A stretch of DNA of 64,000 nucleotides, from positions 20,274,001 through 20,338,000 of the forward strand of contig NC_091968.1 in the NCBI RefSeq assembly GCF_036711975.1, in the 5' to 3' direction. The notes below the pieces were generated by a model. That model was not told the origin of the DNA and searched no databases. It saw only the letters and a program-made list of their open reading frames with translations. Shown piece by piece: positions 1-11,712 of the stretch. Position 1 is the stretch's first letter, and each line of letters opens with the position of its first letter. The position numbers were made by a program, and so were the translations under genes. This stretch comes from Onthophagus taurus. Its lineage: Eukaryota > Arthropoda > Insecta > Coleoptera > Scarabaeidae.

Positions 1-839
1 AAAATTCCTGTAAGCCGTATTTATTGAAATTAAGGAATGAAACTTATTTTAAATTAAAGCTCAAAGCTTTCTCTCTAAAATGATGTATAATAATTGTTGG
101 GTTGGATTGGAAAAATATAGAGACAAAAAATTTTGAAACAAAACTTACATTTTCGAATAACCTAAAAATGTTAAAAATATGCTAATTTAAAAATTCTTGT
201 AAGCCGTATTTATTGAAATTAAGGAATGAAACTTATTTTAAATTAAAGCTCAAAGCTTTCTCTTTAAAATGATGTATAATAATTGTTGGGTTAGATTGGA
301 AAAATATAGAGAAAAAAAAAGTTGAAATAAAACTTACATTTTCGAATAACCTAAAAATGTTAAAAATATGCTAATTTAAAAATTCTTGTAAGCCGTATTT
401 ATTGAAATTAAGGAATGAAACTTATTTTAAATTAAAGCTCAAAGCTTTCTCTTTAAAATGATGTATAATAATTGTTGGGTTGGATTGGAAAAATATAGAG
501 AAAAAATAATTTGAAACAAACCTTACATTTTCGAATAACCTAAAAATATTAAAAAGATGCTAATTTAAAAATTCTTGTAAGCCGTATTTATTGAAATTAA
601 GGAATGAAACTTATTTTAAATTAAAGCTCAAAGCTTTCTCTTTAAAATGATGTATAATAATTGTTGGGTTGGATTGGAAAAATATTAAGAAAAAAAATGT
701 TGAAACAACACTTACATTTAAAAGAGTCAAAAAAGATGCTAATTTAAAAATTCTTAGAAACCATGTTTATTAAAATTAAGGAATGAGACTTATTTTAAAT
801 TTAAGCTCAATGTTTAGTTTTTAAAATGATCTGTAATAA
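1..839. repeat. 189-bp tandem satellite, about 4.4 units, cut by the left edge
   Basis: The word AAATTCTTGTAAGCCG (AAATTCCTG in the first unit, AAATTCTTAG in the last) recurs at 2, 191, 380, 569 and 749. The spacing is 189, 189, 189 and 180 bp. Units 1-4 differ by only a few bases, and the last is shorter and more diverged. There are no open frames. The array continues out of the window to the left, so its true size is unknown. Confidence 0.95.
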
Positions 840-1435
840 TCACACCTAATAACCATTTATCAAAGAAATACCTTCTTGAACAACAAAATTCAACAGCACC
901 ACTTTTCACTAAACTTCTAACCTCACTTCTGGATGAATAAGTTTAAAGTGTACCTAAAAATCCTACAGTGCGGATTGCGACGTTTTTGATACAGATTATT
1001 TCTTGTACCGACAGCTCTAAATACGCCGAATAGATAACTACAGTTTAAAATGAGTGTTTAAAATTACCGGTACTTTAAAGTACCGTCGGGACACAAAGGG
1101 TTAATCCCTTGCGACCTGTAAATAACCTTCTAAAGTATTTGATAAATAAATAAATAATTACATAAATTTTATTATAAATTAATATTAACGATTTTTCGCT
1201 GCTTAACCTCTCCTAAATTTGACAATGTTTGACATATAAACTCCATTACTAACCTAACATACATTTAAATGTATGTGGTGAAATAACCTAAGTCGTACGT
1301 CCATATCTTAATTCATACCATTTTTAAACGTCAAGTCACTCCCAGCTCTCGTGGTTTCTACTATACCATGTTTTTATTGCTGCCAATTCAGTTGACTTGT
1401 TAGCAGCGAACATGTCATTTAACAGTTAATAAACA
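840..1435. other. Intergenic, no gene seen
   Basis: AT-rich unique-looking sequence. The only structure I see is a short perfect palindrome, ACATACATTTAAATGTATGT, near 1259-1278. No open frame or RNA gene is evident. Confidence 0.6.
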
Positions 1436-1850
1436 ATGTCATTTAACGTCAAAATTAGAACTATTACAAATCAATACGTTGATGTGCTTATTGTTTATGA
1501 AGCTGCTGGAGAAAACGCTGCACATGCAAGAGATCTGTATTTGAAACGATTTTCAAATCGACAGATGCCTTCAGAAAACAATTTTCTTCAGTTAGTCCAG
1601 CGGGGAAGAGAGACAATCTAAGAAAGGTCTTGGTGGCGGTAGACCAAACAGATATGGAGTGAATGTGGAAGAAGAAGTTCTACAAATTGTTGATGCAGAT
1701 ACTACTGCAGTACTCGTCAAATTTCTCACCAACTCGAAGTTTCCCAGAACTTTGGCGTACATTGAAAAGTAATGGTTTATGCCCCTACCATTTGCAAAAG
1801 GTGCAAGGACTGATTCCCGCTGATTATCCTTTGCGGCTGCAATTTTAGAG
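1436..1850 (+). pseudogene. Mariner-type transposase, N-terminal fragment (broken)
   Basis: The first 61 codons carry the N-terminal helix-turn-helix block of the mariner-like transposases seen again at 2705 and 50804 (residues like YEAAGENAAHARDLYLKRF and the SENNFLQLVQRGRE turn). A stop at 1619 is followed, in other frames, by GGGRPNRYG, then SHQLEVSQ-like and NGLCPYHLQKVQGLIPADY, which is the second DNA-binding helix and linker of the same family. The catalytic half is absent and no terminal repeats were found. The identity rests on motif order and the fragment is certainly non-functional. Confidence 0.75.
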
Positions 1851-2112
1851 TAGCTAAATAATTGTTTTAGAGATTTTGTAATTTTGCATTTAAAGCATTA
1901 TTATTAGACGTTTCATAAATTAACATCTGTTATTTCTATTAACAAATTACGTATTATCTAAAATAACAAAACTACTGAAATAATAAATTGTCTAGTTTTA
2001 GAGCTTCTTCGAAAATGAGGAAGGCGTTGACAAGTATTTTAATTGTTCTCTACTGAATATCTCAAAAATGGACATTAAATTATTCAAAAAATTAACATGC
2101 GATATCTATACA

Positions 2113-2463
2113 GGGTGTTCCGGTGACTCGGGGCATAAAATTAACCTCATATACTAGAGCAAAAATGATGACGATTCGTGAAAAAAAATTATTATAAAAG
2201 TCTTCAAATGGCCAAGATATGGGCCATCAAAGTTCAGAAATTTTAACACATTTTTCTAAATATTTTCAATACCATTTATGATAGAGCGTTGAAATTTGGT
2301 ACAGGGTAAACAAATATCAAGCAAAATCATTGAACCAATTTTGAATTTTGATTTTTGGGCGGCGGCAACCATGCTGTACAGGGTGTACCTAAAATTTGTT
2401 TGGTCAGAACTTTTTTGTTCGCACGTAACCCTACATTTGTTTTTGTACTTTTTAATAGAAAAT
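2113..2463 (+). repeat. Left inverted repeat arm of the 2113-3881 element
   Basis: It pairs with 3534-3881 in reverse orientation with few mismatches, including the inner terminus at 2380 and the stretch ending at TTTTTAATAGAAAA. Confidence 0.9.
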
Positions 2464-2704
2464 TTATTTTAGAAACTTTTATCAGTCTTTGAAAATTTTG
2501 ATAACATTGATCGTTTTCGAGTTATACGCGAAAATATTAAGCTTCGATTTCAATGGTAACATTAAAAAACAAAAATCTTCGAAAAAGTCAAGGTTGGCCA
2601 TGGCAATTAAAAAAAACAAATTGAGCTGTCAACTTGTTTATGTCGTTTAAACACAAACGATAGTGTTTTGTTAGTTAAGTTTTTATTAATTTTAAGTGTT
2701 CAAA

Positions 2705-3500
2705 ATGGAGTTACACATTTAGTGAACAAACTGACATGATTTTGACATTAGGGGAATGGTCGGGAGAAATTTCCGAACCGCAGAGCGCCCAATCGAAAAA
2801 CATTTTTAAGGATTGAAACCCGTTTAAGGGAAAATGAGACGTTTAAGACGAAATTTACTAACAACGGTAACGTACGATCAGTCCGAACACCCGAACTAGA
2901 AGAAGATATTCTAGACTACGTAGAAGAAAATACTACAGCTAGTACTTTGGATATGGCGAGGCATTTTTTAACTTCAAAAACAACTGTTTGGAGTGTTCTT
3001 CACGAGCAACAGCTTTATCCATTTCATTGTTACAAAGTTCAGAATGTTCGACTGGCTGATTACCCACTGCGACTGCAATATTGCCAAATAATGCAGCACA
3101 AAATCCAAATTGATGATCAGTTTTAAGAAAAAGTGCTTTTTACAGATGAATCCACTTTTTCTAAAGATGGAATCATCAATTTGAGAAATTTACATAGTTG
3201 GGCGGACGAAAATCCAAGATTTAAGAAAACTTGGAAATCACAATGGAGATTTTCTCTTAACGTTTGGGCTGGCATTGTGGGCGATGTAATTATTGAACCC
3301 GCTTTCTTGCCATCAAGGCTGGATGGACATACATACAGGCGACATTTAGAGGAATTAGATGATTTTTTAGATGTCGTTCCTTTAAACACAAGGCAAGCAA
3401 TGTGGTATATGCATGATGGTGCTCCTGCGCATAGCACACAGGCTGTCCAAAAATTTCTGAGGGAACGTTTTCCGGGACGGTGGATTGGACAAGGAGTAGA
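2705..3500 (+). pseudogene. Mariner transposase, nonsense mutation and lost C terminus
   Basis: After a shifted N-terminal part (2705-2800), the frame reads through NRRAPNRKTFLRIETRLRE and a linker with RLADYPLRLQYC. It then meets a TAA at 3124 just before the first catalytic aspartate block, VLFTDEST. The second aspartate is in YMHDGAPAH (about 3410). The frame then runs RWIGQGVDS and enters the right inverted repeat, so the region that should hold the third aspartate is missing. The shift, stop and truncation make it a dead copy. Its relatives at 1436 and 50804 share the same N-terminal layout. Confidence 0.85.
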
Positions 3501-3533
3501 TTCGCTGATAAGTTGCCCCCAGTTTGCCCCCAG

Positions 3534-3881
3534 TTTTCTATTAAAAAGTACAAAAATAAATGTAGGGTTACGAGTGAACAAAAAAGTTCTGAGCAAACAA
3601 ATTTTAGGGACACCCTGTATAGCATGGTTGCCGCCGCCCGATCAAAGTCAAAATTGGTTCAATGATTTTGCTTGATATTTGTTTACCCTGTACCAAATTT
3701 CAACGCTCTAGCATAAATGGTATTGAAAATATTTAGAAAAATGTGTTAAAATTTCTGAACTTTGATGGCCCATATCTTGGCCATTTGAAGACTTTTATAA
3801 TAATTTTTTTTCACGAATCGTCATCATTTTTGCTCTAGTATATGAGGTTAATTTTATGCCCCGAGTCACCGGAACACCCTG
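3534..3881 (-). repeat. Right inverted repeat arm of the 2113-3881 element
   Basis: Reverse complement of 2113-2463. The inner terminus is at 3610-3621 and the outer terminus ends at 3881, followed by TA. Confidence 0.9.
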
Positions 3882-3989
3882 TATAACTATTAAGTTTTTA
3901 ACAAAACATTATTAAGACAATCTCTTCAGTTTTACCTCTAGTACCTACCTTTTTAGTCTGCTCCCTATGTTATAAATCACCCTGTAGAT

Positions 3990-4545
3990 TTAATATAAGA
4001 AATTTTCAGGAAAAACAGTTTGAACTGAATTGGTAGCTTAAGTTGATTTTGTAATTTAAGAAAAAACACAAATTTAAAAAAAACGTCTAATCCGTATTTT
4101 TAGGAGTAGAGAAATGATTTGTATGTCAAATGAAATATAAAAGATCATAGTTTATGGTGTCATATACAAATATAAGCATTTTATGTATAAAATTCGGAAG
4201 AAAACCAATTTGAAGTAATTGTTAGTAAAAGTTGATTTTGTAACTTGTCGAAAAGGTCAAAACTAAAAAAAATCGTTTATCCTTATTGTTATATAGGAGT
4301 AAAGAAATGATTTTTATGTTATACGAAAGAGAGAACTTCATATTTTATGACAACCTATATAAACATAGATTTAATATAACACATTTCGAGAAAAACAGTT
4401 TGAACTGAATTGTTAGGTTAAGTTGATTTTGTAACTTAACAAAAAAGACAAATTTAAAAAAATCGTCTAATCCGTAATTTTAGGAGTAGAGAAGTGATTT
4501 GTATGTGAAATGAAACATAAAAGATCATAGTTTAGAAGCAAATTG
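3990..4545 (-). repeat. Dimeric 378-bp satellite, inverted block 1
   Basis: In reverse orientation this matches the array at 8240-9810. Marker words include the reverse complements of TGCTTCCGAATTTTAT and CAACTTAACCTAACAATTCA. It holds roughly one and a half units and ends at the repeat at 4555. Confidence 0.85.
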
Positions 4546-4554
4546 ATCTAATGT

Positions 4555-4937
4555 TACTTTTCTTCTTACAATTAGTGTACTTTGTCTCTGAATTTATTAT
4601 TTCCAATGTTGCCTTTTGCTTATTGTGTGCATTTAGAATCACTGCATTTGCTCATCACATTTTATGGTAACTTATATCAGCTTTAGAACCAATCAGTATT
4701 AAGTTAATTTATTTCAATTTTTGAGGTTTTGATTGTCCCTTAAATATTTTTTTCCGTTTCAGTTTCTCCCCGTTTGCTAGATTGATACAGATTATTGATA
4801 TTAAGTCCTGTATTAAACAGAATCAAATAGTATTAATGGTTTTTAATACTCTTTGGCTCTAGAAGATACCTAATATTTAGGTATTAAGTCACTCAATACT
4901 GTTTTGTTTTACTGTAGATCAGTTGTTATAATATTAA
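4555..4937 (-). repeat. Inverted copy of the Tc1-associated repeat found at 11713
   Basis: Read on the minus strand, this stretch matches 11713-12120 over nearly its whole length, starting GTGACTTAATATTATAACAA and ending in GTACACTAATTGTAAGAAGA. In the other copy a Tc1-like transposase fragment follows. Here no transposase follows, and satellite adjoins instead. It is probably the 5' part of a Tc1-like element. Confidence 0.75.
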
Positions 4938-5215
4938 GTCACATTATTTTGTTCACGAAGTTAACAGGAAATACTTGATAATTTCATTGCTTTAATATTT
5001 AATAAGTGACTAGGGTCAACATGATGACATCAAGAGGCAAAAAGCACAAGCCAAGTGCAACAAAATATCTGAAAAGCCTCTTATAACCTCACTTTTGACC
5101 GAGAAGAACGCTAATTAAAAAATTACATGGGTTGAACACAACAAGTTTTGTTATTGATTCCTTTTAGCTTCTGTGGCAGATAACACGCAAGATAATATCT
5201 GATGCCGAGATCGCC

Positions 5216-5413
5216 ATGGAAATATATCCGGCCTCTAATAGCGAGCAGGTGATCCCTCATGAAAATGCGATAATTACAGCCGGATGTGGCAATGCTACAG
5301 GGGATGTAATTTTTTTGAATAACGGTGTGTACAATACCATCTCTGTTAGTAAAAACAATCTATCTTCTGTTAATACAGAAGAAATTCTCAGAAATAATAC
5401 AGACGAGTTTTAG
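5216..5413 (+). CDS. Unrecognised 65-codon open frame
   Basis: An ATG-initiated frame ending in TAG at 5413, within a non-satellite island (4938-5404) between two satellite blocks. The composition is ordinary (Asn- and Ser-rich C terminus), with no membrane segment or motif I recognise. A second short frame upstream begins MTSRGKKHKPSATKY (about 5024). The two could be remains of one longer mobile-element protein, but I cannot show this. Treat it as a weak hypothetical. Confidence 0.2.
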   Translation: MEIYPASNSEQVIPHENAIITAGCGNATGDVIFLNNGVYNTISVSKNNLSSVNTEEILRNNTDEF

Positions 5414-5935
5414 ATAATAAAATATAAGCATTTTATGTATAAAATTCGGAAGAAAAACAAGTAATTGTTAGTAAAAGTAGATTTTGTAACTTGATGAAAA
5501 GATCAAAACTGAAAAAAATAGTTGATCCTTATTTTTAGGAGTAATGAAACGATGCATATGTTAAATGAAAGAGAAAACTTCATATTTTATGATAACCTAT
5601 ATAAACGAGCAGATTTAATATAAAAAATTTGGAGGAAAAACAGTTTGAACTGAATTGTTAGGTTAAGTTAATTTTGTAACTTAACAAAAAAGAGTGGAGA
5701 AGTGATTTGTATGTCAAATGAAACATAAAAGATTATGATAAAAGAGTTTATGGTATCATATACAAATATAAGCATGTTATGTATAAAATTCGGAAGAAAA
5801 ACAATTTGAAGTAGTTGTTAGTAAAAGTTGATTTTCTAACATATCGAAAGTGCAAAACTAAAAAAATGCCTCGATCCTTACTTTTAGGAGTAATGAAATG
5901 TTTTTAGGAGTAAAAACTTCATATTTTATACACAA
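5414..5935 (-). repeat. Dimeric 378-bp satellite, inverted block 2
   Basis: Same family and orientation as 3990-4545, with internal deletions. The GTATAAAATTCGGAAG word occurs near 5439 and 5782. It ends around 5935. Confidence 0.85.
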
Positions 5936-8240
5936 TATCTGTTCCCTCATCCTTGTCTAAACGTTCTGTCCACATCTGCAGCAGTGTAGTCACCGTAAAA
6001 TGTGCAGTTTATGATTTTGCTATCGACTTCTAAAACCACTTATGCATTATCTTACTGGAGCTATTTACTGGAAAAAACTATTCCTTCATGCTTTTGTACA
6101 GCAATGGATTGTTAAATTCCAAAAACACCTTGGATTTTTTGATTTCCCTATCACTAGGGGTTTCAGCTTATAATATGTAAATAAATAAATAAATTTCCAA
6201 TAAAACCATATCACCCAAAATCTTTAGATTTTCACCAAATTGAAGCTAAAACCTTCTTTTACAACCTCTACAACTCCCAGTAGTAAATTCAATAACTCAA
6301 AGTAATTTTGCAAAGCTATTATATTCTGTATAAAAATAGATACTTTAATAACGTTTCAATTAAAAAAATCTTACAGAATACCTACAACATAGCGGTTCGA
6401 TATTCTATTACAAGCGTTGTTGTTGTTGTTGCACGCAGTCAGGTGTATCGTTTAACATGTTCTGACCCAATTTACAAAGACCGTCCTGTCAAAATTGCAT
6501 CGATCCCGGGGCTCTTTTTGCTAACCGAACCGGGAAGTACCGGAAGTGCCAAACGGACATAACCGAGTACGAATCCGCAAACGTCCCACTTATGCCCGCC
6601 GGCAGAGTGGTCTTTAATTTCGAAACTCTCGTTTCAATGAGACGTGAATTGTAAAAGACCGCAAAGGATATGAGCAAACTCACTTCTTTTATTTTGTTGA
6701 TTTTTCTAAAACAATTTTATACTGAATTTCCAATTTTGAGGTTCGATTTTGTGGTCCTATTCTGTGGTAGATTTCTAGTGTTGACATAGGTTCGGTTTGC
6801 TGTTTTGACGGGAAATGGGAAAGCAAGCGAACGTGTACATATGAAGAGGGGGCTGTCGAAATCGTTCTCGCATCTTCGATGACTGTGGGGAGAAGAGGAA
6901 GTAAGCTAAGAGAAGGGATGCAATTAGGGTTAAAAGGTTAATCGTGTTTTAGTAAATTTTAAATATTCACCAGACACCGAGAGTTTACGATCAGACCTCG
7001 AGGTGTTAAACATCGTTTATGGAACGATATAAATTAAAGTTTGAAAGTTAAAAAGTTTAAAAACAGTTTCGTATTTCAATCGATGACCGATAAAATTATT
7101 ATTTACATCACCAACCATAACTTTTCCTTTTCTGCTTTTCTCCTACTCTCCTTTTTCTTTTTTTATTTAAGGATAAAAGTTAACGTCACATCATCGGAAA
7201 GTTTTAATGAAGGGATTACACTTTCCAAACTCTTCTTTTACTCTCCTAATGTCTCACCCACATCTTCCATTTGATCCCTACTTTTTCTTTTAAATGAGAC
7301 ACAACTTTAAATGATCTTTAGAATACGAGACGACTATAAAACCAAAAAAAAAAATTTTTGATCGTTTAATTAAGTTATTTGATTTAGTTTTTACGACCGA
7401 TCCGTTTCATTTTATGACATCGAAAAAAAGGGATACCAAAAAAAGGTTCGCGATAAAAAAATATAATAAAAACTATTTCAATTTCGGCGAGTTCATCAAT
7501 AAAGAAAATTAATTAAATCAAATCAAATCAAATCGGTTTTTGTTAAGTTTAAAAAAAAAATTTAATACAACAAAGTGCAGAAATACAACGGCGGGGTTAA
7601 AATAAACCACAAAATAAGAGGAAAAAGGTGACCGTTATGTTTAATTCATCGAGGGTGTAAAGTGGAACTCATGAATGAAAGGAAGGACGAGGACAACGAG
7701 AGAAGACTTCGTGTAGACTGAATTAAAAGCTGTGAATGCGTTGTCTACGTTCTTTTGTGACCTCTTACATTCTCTAAGAGTAAAATCGATTAGCATTCTT
7801 GTGTTTCAACATCGGTTTTTTTTTTGTGGTGTCGTGGTTTTATTTCAAAAATTTTACATAAAACTCGCTGACAAAAGAGTGAATCTAATTAATAAATTAA
7901 TGAAAAATGGGGTGTGTGAAAAACTCTCTGTGAAAAACTTTTTTAGGTTATAAAAGAATATTTTAGCTTAAATTTGGTGAAAACCTACAGTTTCTAGGTG
8001 TTTTGGTTTTATTGGAATAAATTGATAAAGTCAACATAACCTAGATTGGAAATAATTGTAAAAATTTTGACATGATTAATTAAAAAATTCTTTTCGAAGA
8101 AAGTATTGAGAATTAATTAATTAAACTTTTTAAAGTTATAAAAGAAGGTTCTAGCTTTAATTTGGTGAAAACCCATATTTTCTAGGTGTTTTGGTTTCAA
8201 TTCAACATAATTGATAATTCATTTCAAATCGTTTTTCTTC
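5936..8240. other. Intergenic region with two GC-richer patches, no gene assigned
   Basis: Mostly AT-rich with long A and T runs. GC-richer islands at about 6480-6620 and 6830-6910 stand out and could be promoter or untranslated exon sequence. Open frames across them have no recognisable domain. I see no RNA gene. Confidence 0.5.
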
Positions 8241-9810
8241 GAATTTTTTTATATTAAATCTATATATGTATATAGGTTGTCATAGAATATGACAATTGAT
8301 TTTGCAAATCAATTGTCACTAACATTACTTCAAATTGTATTGCTTCCGAATTTTATGCATAAAATGCTTATATTTGTATATGATACCATAAACTATGATC
8401 TTTTATGTTTCATTTGACATACAAATCACTTCTCTACTCCTAAAACTACGGATAAGACGATTTTTTTAAATTTGTCCTTTTTGTTAAGTTACAAAATCAA
8501 CTTAACCTAACAATTCAGTTCAAACTGTTTTTCCTCGAAATTTTTTATATTAAGTCTTTATGTTTATATAGGTTGTCATAGAATATGAAGTTTTCTCTTT
8601 CGTTTAACATAAAAATCATTTCTTTACTCCTAAAAATAACGATCAACGATTTTTTTTAGTTTTGATCTTTTCGACAAGTTGCAAAATCAATTTTCACTAA
8701 CATTACTTCAAATTGTTTTGCTTCCGAATTTTATGCATAAAATGCTTATATTTGTATATGATACCATAAACTATGATCTTTTATGTTTCATTTAACATAC
8801 AAATCACTTCTTTACTCCTAAAAATACGGATTAGACGATTTTTTTAAATTTGTCTTTTTTGTTAAGTTACAAAATCAACTTAACCTAACAATTCAGTTCA
8901 AATTGTTTTTCCTTGAAATTTTTTATATTAAATCTATTTGTTTATACAAGTTATCATAAAATATGAAGTTTTCTCTTTCGTTTAACATAAAAATCATTTC
9001 TTTACTCCTAAAAATATGTATTAGACGATTTTTTTAAATTTGTCCTTTTTGTTAAGTTACAAAATCAACTTAACCTAACAATTCAGTTCAAACTGTTTTT
9101 CCTCGAAATTTTTTATATTAAGTCTTTATGTTTATATAGGTTGTCATAGAATATGAAGTTTTCTCTTTCGTTTAACATAAAAATCATTTCTTTACTCCTA
9201 AAAATAACGATCAACGATTTTTTTTAGTTTTGATCTTTTCGACAAGTTGCAAAATCAATTTTCACTAACATTACTTCAAATTGTTTTGCTTCCGAATTTT
9301 ATCCATAAAATGCTTATATTTGTATATGATACCATAAACTATGATCTTTTATGTTTTATTTAACATACAAATCACTTCTTTACTTCTAAAAATACAGATT
9401 AGACGATTTTTTTAAATTTGTCCTTTTTGTTATGTTACAAAATCAACTTAACCTAACAATTCAGTTCAAACTGTTTTTCCTCGAAATTTTTTATATTAAA
9501 TCTATTTGTTTATACAAGTTATCATCAAATATGAAGTTTTCTCTTTCGTTTAACATAAAAATCATTTCTTTACTCCTAAAAATAACCATCAACGATTTTT
9601 TTTAGTTTTGATCTTTTCGACAAGTTACAAAATCAACTTTCACTAACAATTACTTCAAATTGTTTAGCTTCCGAATTTTATACATAAAATGCTTATATAT
9701 GTATATGATACCATAAACTATGATCTTTTATGTTTCATTTAACATACAAATCACTTCTGTACTCCTAAAAATAACCATCAACAATTTTTTTTAGTTTTGA
9801 TAGTTTTGAT
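8241..9810 (+). repeat. Dimeric satellite, 378-bp unit made of two ~189-bp halves
   Basis: The word GCTTCCGAATTTTAT recurs at about 8342, 8720, 9289 and 9667, giving spacings of 378, 569 (378 plus one half) and 378. Each unit alternates a half containing AACTTAACCTAACAATTCAG with a half containing the reverse-strand word for GTTTATGGTATCATATAC. The irregular 569 step shows unequal exchange at the half-unit level. A LINE begins right at its end. Confidence 0.92.
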
Positions 9811-11712
9811 GAAATAATTAATATTTTTGACGTTCATGCTCCTTTACGTTTATGCAAGTTCACAAAGCCTAGTGCTCCTTGGCTAACAGATAATATTAAG
9901 TTTATGATGCGCCTAAGAGACAGAGCAAAGTTAAAATTCAGAAGGACAGGCAATGTCTCACATTGGAACTATTACAAGGACTTGCGAAACTTTACTACTA
10001 ATGCTATTAATAATGAAAAGAGAGCTTATTTCAAATACATTTTGACCAAACGCGACTCTAAGCAGAGATGGGGTGGTTTGAAACATTTGCAAATTAATTC
10101 TATGACTCATAATAACAGTCAACTACCCACACAGTTGCAGAATCCTGATGGCATAAATAGTTTTTTTTTCATGGCGTTGAAGATATCCTTGACGATATTA
10201 CGTTGGGCGAGACTGATGATTGCTATAAAGAGTTTGCAGCTTTCACTTCCAATGTATTTTCATTTCGTACGGTTATAAGCTTTTTTTTAATAGGGACTGA
10301 TTTGGTTGGTATTAGTATGCTTCGGATGTGTTGCCCTGTTATTTTGCCGTATTTGACACACATTTTAAATTCTTTGGTTGAAATTATTTTTCTTGATCAA
10401 TGGAAACGGGCTGTTGTGGTTCCATTACCAAAGAAAAAGAATCCAGTTGATTATGGGGACTTGCGTCCGATCAGTATTTTGCCAACTATGTCTAAAATCT
10501 GGGAAAAGGTAATGAAAAATCAATTAATCCCTTATATTGAATAGAACAACTTGTTACCAGTTCAGCAATCTGGTATTCGTGCTGATCATAGTTGCACTAC
10601 AGCAAAGCTAAGACTCACTGATGATGTTTTGGCTGCAGCTGACAAAGGTATGCTTACAGCGGTGGTACTTCTGGATTTTTCTAAGGCATTTGACACACAT
10701 TTGTATAATGGGGTTGTTGGGACTAGGTCGTGGCACTAATACAAAACTACTTAACAGGTAGATCACAAAAGGTAAGAGTTGGTGATCGGGAATCGCAAGA
10801 AGTTATTGCTGGTTCAGGTGTTCCGCAGGGTTCTCTTTGCACTCTACACTTCTAGTTTCGCTGCCAACTTGTCCTCTTCTAATATTAATATGTATGCTGA
10901 TGATATTCAAATATACCAATCATTTCATCGTGGCGAGAGTCATGATGTGGAGACAAATTTAAATAAAGATTTACAAATTATCCATAAGATTGCTAATTTT
11001 CATCAATTGAAGGTTAACCCTGTCAAATCTATGCAATGGATATGCTTTGGAAGTTCTGTAGAGAGTGTTCATATTGATCTAAATTTGGGAAATATACCTT
11101 TGCAGCGTGTGGATAATGTGAAGTGCTTGGGTCTAACACTTTATAATAGCTTTAGATATCGTGTTCACATTAATGATTATATAAAGAAAGCTTATTTCTA
11201 TCTTAGGCAATTATATCCTTATAGAGCTTATTTGTCATATAATATCAAAAAACGATTATGTGATGCTTACGTCTTGTCACAATTTAATTATATGGCACCC
11301 ATTTACCACGCAGCGATCGACATAGATACGGCTTATCGTATTCAGAAAGTACGAAATTGCTGCCTTCGTTACATCTTTGGTATCAGGAAGTATGACCGAG
11401 TATCGCACAGGCTGAAGGATGTGAACTGGTTAAAAATGAGTTCTAGACGTGAACTACTTATTTTGTTATTGTTTCACAAAATAATCACGACACGGATTCC
11501 ATGATACCTCTATGACAAAATTACATTTAAGTCAAATGACGGAAGATATCCAACCAAGTTTTGTCCTACAATCATACCACCTAAATATAGAACATCATTG
11601 TTTCAGCGGTCTTTCACATACCATGTCTATAAATCTTACGGAAGCTTACCTATCTCGATCCGACAATTACGTATGTCTAGTTTTACAAGATGAATATTTG
11701 AAAATAATGTGA
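9806..11712 (+). pseudogene. R1/jockey-like LINE, reverse transcriptase ORF2, truncated and frameshifted
   Basis: The frame enters at the satellite junction with EIINIFDVHAPLRL and runs through the linker before reverse transcriptase (9904-10278). Next come VPLPKKKNPVDYGDLRPISI (RT finger block, about 10420), SGIRADHSCTTA, VVLLDFSKAFD (palm, about 10660), MYADDIQIYQS (catalytic YADD, about 10890) and the thumb. The C-terminal block is RIQKVRNCCLRYIFGIRKYD (about 11335), ending near 11712. At least four frameshifts or stops break it, and the endonuclease part is missing (5' truncation). Related copies of the same family lie on the minus strand at 15700-18575 and 52720-56130. Confidence 0.88.

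Larger units (their letters stand above)
2113..3881 (+). mobile_element. Mariner-like element with ~350-bp, two-layered inverted repeats
   Basis: The outer ends CAGGGTGTTCCGGTGACTCG (2113) and its reverse complement (ending 3881) are flanked by TA on both sides, the target duplication of Tc1/mariner elements. Inverted repeats run for about 350 bp. Inside each arm, at 2380 and 3620, a second CAGGGTGT terminus is again next to TA. A broken transposase gene fills the centre. The two layers suggest either an element inserted at the centre of a palindromic MITE or an element that gained extended ends. Confidence 0.9.

Noticed and set aside
3123-3596. 157-codon minus-strand frame
   Set aside because: Antisense shadow of the mariner transposase relic on the plus strand.
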